Assembly: GCA_046262735.1 (NCBI GenBank)
Contig: JBHEMD010000159.1
Location: forward strand, 1-9,300
Direction of reading: 5' to 3'
Source: AV17 sp046262735
GTDB taxonomy: Bacteria > Verrucomicrobiota > Verrucomicrobiia > Chthoniobacterales > UBA10450
DNA length: 9,300 nt
Shown here: positions 1 through 5,597 of the stretch, in pieces
How the letters are laid out: each line of letters opens with the position of its first letter
Position numbering within the stretch: position 1 is the first letter of the stretch
Notes under the pieces: model-generated
What the model was told of the DNA's origin: nothing
The model's database searches: none
The model's input: only the letters and a program-made list of their open reading frames with translations
Program-made: the position numbers and the translations under genes

Positions 1-477
1 CACCAGGCCTTCGAGCGCAAAAAATTCACACTGGATCGGCGTCAATAATTCGTCGGCGGCGGCGAGCGCGTTCGTCATGAGAATGCCGAGCGACGGTGGG
101 CAATCGAGGAGGACGAAATCGAAAGTGTTATCGGCGCGCAAGGGCGCAATCGTTTCGGCAAGGCGAGTGAGGTGATTATCGAGCCGCGCGATTTCCACTT
201 CCGCGCCGGCGAGATCGAGATCTGCCGGAACGAGAAAGACGCGTTCGACGCGAGTCGGAGCAACCTTCTCCGCAATCGCTGCGTTGCCGAGCAGTGGTTC
301 GTATAAACTTTCGCCTTCGAGCTCCTGTAGACCGAACGAACTGGTCGCGTTTCCCTGAGGATCGAGGTCGATGATCAAAACTCGGAGACCTTCCTCCGCG
401 AGCGCGCAGCCGAGATTCACCGCGGTCGTCGTTTTTCCGACGCCGCCTTTCTGGTTCGCGATCGCGATGATCTTCAT
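1..477 (-). CDS. parA: ParA/Soj-family partition ATPase, N-terminal part (cut by left window edge)
   Basis: The first 159 residues of a ParA/MinD-superfamily ATPase; the reading frame is open to base 1, so the C-terminal part lies outside. It starts MKIIAIANQKGGVGKTT: the deviant Walker A motif KGGVGKTT is at residues 10-17 with signature lysines K10 and K15. The Walker A' motif DLDPQGN is at 37-43 and Walker B (FVLLDCPP) is at 121-128 with D125. The absence of an N-terminal extension before the P-loop matches chromosomal Soj/ParA rather than plasmid type Ia ParA. In the family, ATP-dependent dimers bind DNA non-specifically and, with ParB, segregate chromosomes, plasmids or other cargo. The start is the ATG at 477-475, which overlaps the TGA stop of the upstream LanB-like gene (ATGA). 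No Shine-Dalgarno is visible, so translation is probably coupled. A parB should follow if this is a housekeeping par locus; otherwise it could be an orphan ParA positioning another cargo. Confidence 0.93.
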   Translation of the reverse strand, partial: MKIIAIANQKGGVGKTTTAVNLGCALAEEGLRVLIIDLDPQGNATSSFGLQELEGESLYEPLLGNAAIAEKVAPTRVERVFLVPADLDLAGAEVEIARLDNHLTRLAETIAPLRADNTFDFVLLDCPPSLGILMTNALAAADELLTPIQCEFFALEGLV

Positions 478-2897
478 TCGGCCGGCACCATCTGGGTCCG
501 CAGCTCGAACGTGCGACGGCCATCCTTTTCCTGCCAGAGTAAATGATGAGGATCAGGAAGCATTTCGGTAACTTCCAGTTCGCCGGCCTTGGTCAGCCAG
601 CCGTGGAAAATTTCGAGGAACAGATAACTTTCGAAGTCGATAAAGACCGGCTTCGTATCTTTGTCGCGACCTTCAACGCCGCTCCGGCGAAGAGCCTGTT
701 CGCTCGGACGAATATAAACGTAGCGCGGCCACCCCTTCGCGGCCCGCAAGCCCTCGATCGCGACGACGAGCCTCCGTGATACGCCCGTGTAATTTCCGGC
801 CGGCAATTCCTCCAGGCTGACCGTCCACGACCGTCGCTGCACGATCACTTTGCCGCAACGCAACCGCGGCATGTGCGGCGTTCCTCCAAACAGGAAGGGA
901 TGGAACCCAAGTGGGATAAGCCAGGCGCGCGCAAACGACCCGAGGTATTCGCCCCCGGCACGCGTGCGCAGGCCGACGTCACCATTCGTTTCATCGACGA
1001 AGACGTCTATCTCAGCCGGCGAGACGATGCGCCATTTCGGATTCCCTCGCTGCGGAGCGACAAAATAAGTCAAGTCCGGCATGGCGTCGAGAAAGCGGAC
1101 GGCGGTGGTTGCCGTGAAATCGGTGGCGAAGAATCCGAAGTGAAAACAGGGAACTCCCATGGTTGTGCTGGCGAGCGCGCGCCCGAGCGCCTTCTTTTCG
1201 GGGCAACCCCAGTAGAACCCATGATGCAACAGCGCTACCGGCGGATGCAGCTCGGCCAGGACCCATTCGTAAGCGCCGTGCGCGACTGCGTTGATCGACT
1301 TGGCAGAAATCTGCATGTCCGCCGAGGGATAGGTGTACTCGTCGAACTTCGGATACTGAAAATTTCTACGCACGAAATGGCAGTCGTCGACGGTGAGTTG
1401 CACTTCTTCCGCGTCCGCCCGCCCCGCCATTTGCTGACGGAACGCAGCCTTCACTTCCTGGAAAGCCAGGTGGGACAGACCAACGAGCGCCGAACCCGTG
1501 AGCGGCATTCGAACTTGCTCGCAAAAGCGAAGAAAAGCGGGCAACGGCAGGCTCCCGTTTTTTATCGGGGCCTTCTCGAGAATGCCGCGAAGACCGGCGG
1601 CCACGCGGCTCGCGACGAAGGCGAACGTGTCGCGCCAAAGGTCGATCCAGGGAGCAGCGTCCCGCGTGACTTCGTTGACGAGATCTTCGCCGATCGTGAA
1701 TCCGCTTTCGCGAACACATTCCTCCCCGATTGCGTTCGCTGCCGCATAGAGAAAGCGCGTCCCCGGATTGGGCGAGACGCCGAGCTGCTGCAAGCGATCG
1801 TCGACTTCGATGAGGATTTGCACGCGCTCGGCGGTGTCTTCGGTCGCCGCGAAATTCCGCGGCAGCCGGACCAGGGGCTGAAGTCTTTCCAACCAGCGAG
1901 TCCGCACCGGCGTGTCGCGCCACGCCTTGACGTCGTCCACGAGAACGTCGAAGGCGTGCGGTTCCAATCCCGGCACCTCCAGTTCCCAACGGATTATTTT
2001 TTTCTCAGCGAGCTCCGCCAGGGTGTGGTCATCGGCGCCTAACGAGTGAGCGGGTGTTTTTGAATCGATCCGCCGCAAGAGCTCGACGGTGGCGTCATCC
2101 AACGGGATCGTCGCTCCGCTGTCGGTGAAAATAAATTGGCTGCCGGCAATGAGCCCGTTTGGGTTCAGTCGCGGCGCGACCTCGGTTCGAACGTCCGGAT
2201 CGCTATTCATCGCCGCGACCAGACCGTGCGCGGTCCAACGCTCGAGAAACGTCTCACGCGCGGCGATTCCTGGTTCCGGCGCCAACGTCAGGCTCTTGGT
2301 ATCACCGGCAACAGTCCCCCAGCTTTCCGGGCCAAACGCGCTCAGGGAATCGTTCTTCGCGGCGATCCTCTGCAAATAGAGCAGCAAATGGCGCTCGTGT
2401 GCGCGCGACGACTTGTTCCGCGGCGCAAGCACAGCGGTGTCCGCCAATTGTTTCTCCAGCCGCTCGCGCAAACCTGGTGCGGTGAAAATCAGATACGGAG
2501 GCAGGACCGTCCGTGCGGCGTCGAGCAGGTTTTTCCGCGCCGCGGTTAGCTCGACCTGAAGCGATTGTTCGAGATGCGCCTCGGCGTCGGCCACACGAGA
2601 CGCACATTCCCAGCAGCGCGCAAAAGCGTGCCCCGGCGCACCATCGGCCGGCGGCATCGTGCCCGAGCGAATCGCCTTTCGCCAGGCGCGAAACAATTCT
2701 TCGGAGAGACCATGCCCGCGATGGCGCAGAAGCTCTGCCACCTCAGCCTTGGACCTGGCGAATTCTTCCTGAGCAACAACCAGTTCGCGCGCGAGCCGCG
2801 CCGTCTCAACGGTCTCGAGGCCCTTCAGAACGTCGAATGGCACTCCCGCCATTCGGATCATGAAAATGGAGGCTACGCGATAGGCAGACTCGGACAC
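474..2897 (-). CDS. LanB-like lantibiotic dehydratase N-terminal (glutamylation-type) domain protein, without elimination domain
   Basis: An 807-aa protein recognised from class I lanthipeptide dehydratase (LanB) N-terminal-domain features. These are an N-terminal IRMAGVPFDVL-like segment (14-24), the block YLQRIAAKNDSLSAFGPESWG-like at 174-194 (family style YLxRxxxKNxxxxFGPxxW), an RCGKVIVQRRSW segment at 680-691, PRYVYIRPSEQ (724-734), KPVFIDFES (749-757) and TEMLPDP (777-783). In full LanB enzymes this domain transfers glutamate from glutamyl-tRNA to Ser/Thr of a precursor peptide, and a separate C-terminal domain of about 300 aa eliminates it. Here the protein ends just after the TEMLPDP block, so the elimination domain is absent. 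That architecture matches split LanBs and the PEARL peptide aminoacyl-tRNA ligases, which add amino acids to a scaffold peptide. Which it is cannot be told here. The start chosen is GTG at 2897, because it keeps residues leading into the IRMAGVP motif; ATG at residue 13 is the alternative. No good ribosome site is seen for either. It lies 49 bp after the receiver-kinase gene and overlaps parA by 4 bp. No precursor peptide or cyclase is in the window. Confidence 0.85.
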   Translation of the reverse strand: MSESAYRVASIFMIRMAGVPFDVLKGLETVETARLARELVVAQEEFARSKAEVAELLRHRGHGLSEELFRAWRKAIRSGTMPPADGAPGHAFARCWECASRVADAEAHLEQSLQVELTAARKNLLDAARTVLPPYLIFTAPGLRERLEKQLADTAVLAPRNKSSRAHERHLLLYLQRIAAKNDSLSAFGPESWGTVAGDTKSLTLAPEPGIAARETFLERWTAHGLVAAMNSDPDVRTEVAPRLNPNGLIAGSQFIFTDSGATIPLDDATVELLRRIDSKTPAHSLGADDHTLAELAEKKIIRWELEVPGLEPHAFDVLVDDVKAWRDTPVRTRWLERLQPLVRLPRNFAATEDTAERVQILIEVDDRLQQLGVSPNPGTRFLYAAANAIGEECVRESGFTIGEDLVNEVTRDAAPWIDLWRDTFAFVASRVAAGLRGILEKAPIKNGSLPLPAFLRFCEQVRMPLTGSALVGLSHLAFQEVKAAFRQQMAGRADAEEVQLTVDDCHFVRRNFQYPKFDEYTYPSADMQISAKSINAVAHGAYEWVLAELHPPVALLHHGFYWGCPEKKALGRALASTTMGVPCFHFGFFATDFTATTAVRFLDAMPDLTYFVAPQRGNPKWRIVSPAEIDVFVDETNGDVGLRTRAGGEYLGSFARAWLIPLGFHPFLFGGTPHMPRLRCGKVIVQRRSWTVSLEELPAGNYTGVSRRLVVAIEGLRAAKGWPRYVYIRPSEQALRRSGVEGRDKDTKPVFIDFESYLFLEIFHGWLTKAGELEVTEMLPDPHHLLWQEKDGRRTFELRTQMVPAE

Positions 2898-2946
2898 TCG
2901 TGCAACAGAACGGAACGCGCCGAGACTGACAAGCGAAACTCGCTCG

Positions 2947-4101
2947 TCAGTTGTTCGCTAACGGCAGACGAATCGTGAAGCAGCTGCCGACCTGCGGAGT
3001 ACTGTCGACTTTGATCGAGCCGTTGTGGTCCTCGACGACTTTCTTGGTGATGTAAAGGCCGAGCCCGGTCCCGCTCTTCCCCTGCTTCGTGGTGAAATAC
3101 GGATCAAAGATTTTCGAGATTTGCGTGGGCGTCATCCCCGGGCCGGTATCTTCGACGCGCACATCCACATAAAAATCCTTCCGAATGCAGCTCACCGTAA
3201 CCGTCCCTTTGTTCTCACTCGCTGCCTGAACGGCGTTGATGATCACGTTTTGAATCGCGCGCGTGACCTGGGTAGAATCGCCCTGCAGAGTGCAGGCGTC
3301 GTCGCACAGATTCGATTTCAACTTGACCCCGTTCTGCGCCGTCATCGCCGTTACGCCCTTTACCACTTCACGGGTAATGCCAGAGACGGAAATCGATTTA
3401 CGTGGGGCTGCTTCGACGCTGCCGTAGCTTTGCCACATCGTAAGCAGCTCGCGGCAAAGCCGGACATTCTGTTCGATAATTTGCAGTTCCTTGGCGGAGT
3501 CTGGAGTCTTCGCGCCATTTTCCTTCTCGGATTTCTCGATCTTCTTCGCGAGCAATTGAACATAACCCCAGACGATCGTCAGCGGGTTTCCCAGATCGTG
3601 GACGAATTCCGCCGACGCCTGGCCTAACGACGCAAGCCGCTCTTTCTGCGCGAGCTCTTTCAGCAGACGATTATTCAGCTCCTTGATTTCTTCCGAGGCA
3701 TTAAGACCGGTGCGTTGCAATCGCGTGCGCTCGACATTCCGCCCAATCACTTCCCGCATTTCGCGCGCATCAAATGGTTTGGCGATGTAGTCGTTTGCGC
3801 CGAGCCGAAGCGCTTCCTGCGCGGTCTCGAGGGCGCCGAAGCCCGTCAGCATGATCACCGCAACATGCGGATCGATTTCACGAATCCGCCGCAGGCCATC
3901 TATCCCGCTCGCGCCCGGCATCCGGATATCGGTAATCACCGCGTCGGGATGTTTTTCTTTTAAAAGCTTGATCCCCGCATCGACGCAATCGGCCGTGTAG
4001 ACCTGATAGTTTGGCTTGAGCAGCATGCGCAAGCTTTCGCGCGGACCCATTTCGTCATCGATGACGAGCACTTGGGGCAAATCGGAGGCAACAGCGGTCA
4101 T
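2947..4101 (-). CDS. Receiver domain-histidine kinase fusion (response regulator/sensor hybrid, no DNA-binding output)
   Basis: A 384-aa cytoplasmic two-component protein. The N-terminal CheY-like receiver covers about residues 10-122, with acidic pair DDE (15-17), phosphoacceptor D58 in VITDIRMP, T86 in MLTGFG and K108 in IAKPF; all key receiver residues are present, so it should be phosphorylatable. A coiled linker (about 125-155) leads to a HisKA-like dimerisation helix with ERLASLG and H168 in FVHDLGNPL, then HATPase_c: N-box around N289 (VIINAVQAA), G1 box DTGPG (318-322), F-box FDPYF (332-336) and G2 box GTGLGL (344-349). It has no membrane segment and no own sensor domain, so its input is presumably phosphate arriving at D58 from another kinase. 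Likely roles are a relay step or a phospho-controlled kinase for a separate regulator. The start is ATG at 4101-4099; no Shine-Dalgarno is apparent. It is the first gene of the leftward unit, ahead of the LanB-like gene. Its partner could be one of the sensor kinases encoded in the divergent operon, but that is inference. Confidence 0.93.
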   Translation of the reverse strand: MTAVASDLPQVLVIDDEMGPRESLRMLLKPNYQVYTADCVDAGIKLLKEKHPDAVITDIRMPGASGIDGLRRIREIDPHVAVIMLTGFGALETAQEALRLGANDYIAKPFDAREMREVIGRNVERTRLQRTGLNASEEIKELNNRLLKELAQKERLASLGQASAEFVHDLGNPLTIVWGYVQLLAKKIEKSEKENGAKTPDSAKELQIIEQNVRLCRELLTMWQSYGSVEAAPRKSISVSGITREVVKGVTAMTAQNGVKLKSNLCDDACTLQGDSTQVTRAIQNVIINAVQAASENKGTVTVSCIRKDFYVDVRVEDTGPGMTPTQISKIFDPYFTTKQGKSGTGLGLYITKKVVEDHNGSIKVDSTPQVGSCFTIRLPLANN

Positions 4102-4137
4102 GATGGTGTGGGAAAGAAAGCTAAGGCTGTACCGCGC

Positions 4138-4146
4138 ACAAGTTGT
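4138..4146. repeat. ACAAGTTGT motif, inverted copy of the element at 4217-4234
   Basis: The 9-mer ACAAGTTGT overlaps the first T of the plus-strand TATAAT at 4146-4151. Its reverse complement, ACAACTTGT, shares CAACTTGT with bases 4217-4224, so the same half-site occurs in opposite orientation about 80 bp apart. On the minus strand it sits next to the weak -10 candidate of the leftward operon, where an operator could act. It is short enough to be chance. Confidence 0.3.
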
Positions 4147-4216
4147 ATAATGGGATGTTCCTCACCCCAAGCAGCTTCCTCGGAGTCTGGAACTTTTTTC
4201 GGTGGCAAACAAGAAG

Positions 4217-4234
4217 CAACTTGTGAATAAGTTG
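4217..4234. repeat. Inverted repeat CAACTT-N6-AAGTTG (candidate operator)
   Basis: A perfect 6-bp inverted repeat, CAACTT (4217-4222) and AAGTTG (4229-4234), separated by GTGAAT. The 18-bp dyad has the size of a dimeric regulator site. It overlaps the first copy of the GTGAATAAG direct repeat and lies about 60 bp upstream of the proposed -35 of the rightward operon. The function is inferred from position and symmetry only. Confidence 0.4.
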
Positions 4235-4251
4235 GATTTTTGGTGAATAAG
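4223..4251. repeat. Direct repeat GTGAATAAG x2, 20-bp period
   Basis: GTGAATAAG occurs at 4223-4231 and again at 4243-4251, start to start 20 bp, close to two turns of B-DNA. The copies therefore lie on the same helix face, as expected for paired binding sites of a response regulator. The repeats lie about 30-55 bp upstream of the proposed -35 hexamer at 4279, a usual place for an activator. With two copies of 9 bp, chance cannot be excluded. Confidence 0.45.
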
Positions 4252-4278
4252 GTAGACAACGGCCCCAATAAAAATGTA

Positions 4279-4307
4279 ATGACTCGATTTAGCGTAATCG
4301 CTAGAAT
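4279..4307 (+). promoter_or_regulatory. Candidate sigma-70-like promoter for the ketosynthase-kinase operon
   Basis: ATGACT at 4279-4284 (4 of 6 matches to TTGACA) and TAGAAT at 4302-4307 (5 of 6 to TATAAT) are separated by 17 bp, the optimal spacing. A transcript would start near 4314 and leave a leader of about 35 nt before the ATG at 4350. The dyad AGCG-TAAT-CGCT at 4291-4302 fills the spacer just before the -10 and could be an operator. Assigned by eye only. Confidence 0.45.
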
Positions 4308-4349
4308 GGGCGCCCGTTTCCCCGAAATTTGATTCTTAACCTACGAACC

Positions 4350-5597
4350 ATGTTAAAGCCAAAGCGAAATCGAGTCGTTGTTACAGGTATGGGAGTCCTC
4401 GCCCCTAATGGCATCGGCCTCGACGCGTTCTGGAGTTCGCTCCTCGCGGGCCGCAGCGCTATTGGACCCATCACCCGTTTTGATGCCAGTAGTTTCAAAA
4501 GCCGGATTGCCGGCGAAGTGAAGGGCTTCGACCCCTTGGATTTCATCGAGCCCGAATTAAAGCCCGCGCGCATGGCCCGTCACACGCAACTTGCTTATGC
4601 AGCAACCATGATGGCGCTAAAGGACGCTGGACTGGACATGGATAACCTGGAACTACCGAGTCCCACGCCTGTTGTCATCGGGGTAAGTACCAGCGCACTC
4701 GATGTAATTGAAAGAGTTTGGGAAGCGGTAGATGGCGGCAGGCCAAATCGCGCACCGGCAACTGCCGCGGCGGCCGCGATCCCACAAGCGGCGGCCAACA
4801 CCATCGCGGACAGGCTTGGCGCCTGTGCCCACGCGGTCACCGTTTCCTCAGCATGTCCCTCGGGCATGGACGCGATAGCAGACGCGGCGGCGATGATCCG
4901 CTCCGGCGAAGCCGAATTCGCGATCGCGGGAGGCGCCGATGCTCCCATCACGCCGATAATAATGGCGAGCTTTATTTCCGGTGGACTGAGCTCCCTCCGC
5001 AACGACGAACCCGAGAGAGCGAGCAGGCCTTTTGATCTGGCCCGAGACTCCGGTGTCATTTCAGAAGGTGCCGGCGTTCTCGTCCTGGAGAATCTGGAAC
5101 GCGCTGAGGCTCGCGGAGCTCGTGCGTATGTGGAACTCCGCGGTTATGGAAAACAACGGGACCTCAATCCGGAAACCCCCGGTTCAGGTTTGGAGCATTC
5201 AATGAAGCTGGCCCTGGCTAACGCCGGCTGTAGCGAGCAAAATATCGACTACATTTCCGCCTACGGACCTGGACACCCGGTTTTGGATGCCGCTGAAGTC
5301 CACATCATAAAAAAAGTTTTCGGCGACCGCGCCTATGCTATTCCCGTTAGCTCGATCAAAGGGGTCACAGGAAATGCGATGGCGGCTGGTGGGCCGTTTC
5401 AAATCATTGCTTGCGCCCTCTCCATCCGTGATCATCGGATTCCTCCGACGGCTAATTACGAGGTCGCCGATCCCACGTGCGACCTCGACTTTGTTCCAAA
5501 CCGCTCGCGGAAAGCCAAACTGAATTCGACGCTGGTGAATGTCCGCGGGTTGGGTGGCGGTGCCAGTACCATGGTCCTAAATCGAATTGCTGCCTAA
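4350..5597 (+). CDS. FabF-like beta-ketoacyl-ACP synthase with non-canonical catalytic histidine positions
   Basis: A 415-aa thiolase-fold condensing enzyme of FabF/KAS-II type and normal length. N-terminus RVVVTGMGVLAPNG (8-21); nucleophile C169 in VSSACPSGMDAI; PFDLARDSGVISEGAG at 228-242 (family PFDxxRDGFVxGEGAG); SSIKGVTGN at 334-342 with K337; C-terminal loop GLGGGAS (400-406) where FabF has GFGGTN. Canonical FabF uses Cys-His-His. Here NAHGTSTP is replaced by SAYGPGHP (Y305 in place of His) and TKSMTGH by IKGVTGN (N342 in place of His), and the gating Phe position is Leu. The Cys is intact, so it is not a classic Gln-type chain-length factor, but loss of both His should impair malonyl decarboxylation. 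It may act as an acyltransferase or a partner subunit, or use altered chemistry. The ATG at 4350 was chosen because it gives the usual short lead into RVVVTG; a TTG at 4329 is possible. Its stop overlaps the next gene's start (TAATG), so it heads a signalling operon; no ACP or partner KS is nearby. Confidence 0.9.
   Translation: MLKPKRNRVVVTGMGVLAPNGIGLDAFWSSLLAGRSAIGPITRFDASSFKSRIAGEVKGFDPLDFIEPELKPARMARHTQLAYAATMMALKDAGLDMDNLELPSPTPVVIGVSTSALDVIERVWEAVDGGRPNRAPATAAAAAIPQAAANTIADRLGACAHAVTVSSACPSGMDAIADAAAMIRSGEAEFAIAGGADAPITPIIMASFISGGLSSLRNDEPERASRPFDLARDSGVISEGAGVLVLENLERAEARGARAYVELRGYGKQRDLNPETPGSGLEHSMKLALANAGCSEQNIDYISAYGPGHPVLDAAEVHIIKKVFGDRAYAIPVSSIKGVTGNAMAAGGPFQIIACALSIRDHRIPPTANYEVADPTCDLDFVPNRSRKAKLNSTLVNVRGLGGGASTMVLNRIAA

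Larger units (their letters stand above)
4102..4349. promoter_or_regulatory. Divergent intergenic control region
   Basis: About 250 bp without a gene, visibly more AT-rich than its surroundings, between the leftward receiver-kinase gene and the rightward ketosynthase operon. It should contain both promoters. It holds a direct repeat, inverted repeats and a plausible sigma-70-like promoter reading right, each listed separately. For the leftward gene I find only weak matches: a TATACA-like -10 on the minus strand near 4145-4150 with a TTGGGG-like -35 about 15 bp upstream. A perfect TATAAT occurs on the plus strand at 4146-4151 without a convincing -35. No terminator hairpin with a T-run, tRNA or recognised riboswitch was seen. 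Confidence 0.7.

Noticed and set aside
873..2042. Long plus-strand open frame (389 codons) antisense to the LanB-like gene
   Set aside because: It lies wholly within the LanB-like coding region, its translation has low complexity rich in Arg/Ala/Gly and no recognisable motif, and GC-rich codon bias on the other strand readily produces such shadow frames.
2932..2944. Small hairpin AGCGA-AAC-TCGCT between the receiver-kinase and LanB-like genes as a terminator
   Set aside because: The stem is only 5 bp and no T-run follows in either direction; the 49-bp gap and same orientation fit continued transcription better.
4146..4151. Perfect TATAAT on the plus strand as the main rightward promoter
   Set aside because: No -35-like hexamer lies 16-18 bp upstream and it would leave a leader of about 190 nt; the pair at 4279-4307 has proper spacing. 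It may still be a minor promoter.
4308..4315. GGGCGCCC palindrome at the presumed transcription start of the ketosynthase operon
   Set aside because: An 8-bp GC palindrome is unremarkable in GC-rich DNA and nothing else points to a site.
4595..5059. Minus-strand open frame of 154 codons opposite the ketosynthase gene
   Set aside because: Its Ala/Ser-rich translation mirrors the conserved Ala-rich helices and active-site region of the ketosynthase; it is a shadow frame with no independent start signal.
5477..5596. In-frame upstream ATG extending the membrane kinase by 40 residues
   Set aside because: The extension lies inside the ketosynthase gene in another frame and reads as a Cys/Arg-rich non-membrane stretch; the ATG at 5597 overlapping the TAA stop gives a natural start directly before the first hydrophobic segment.
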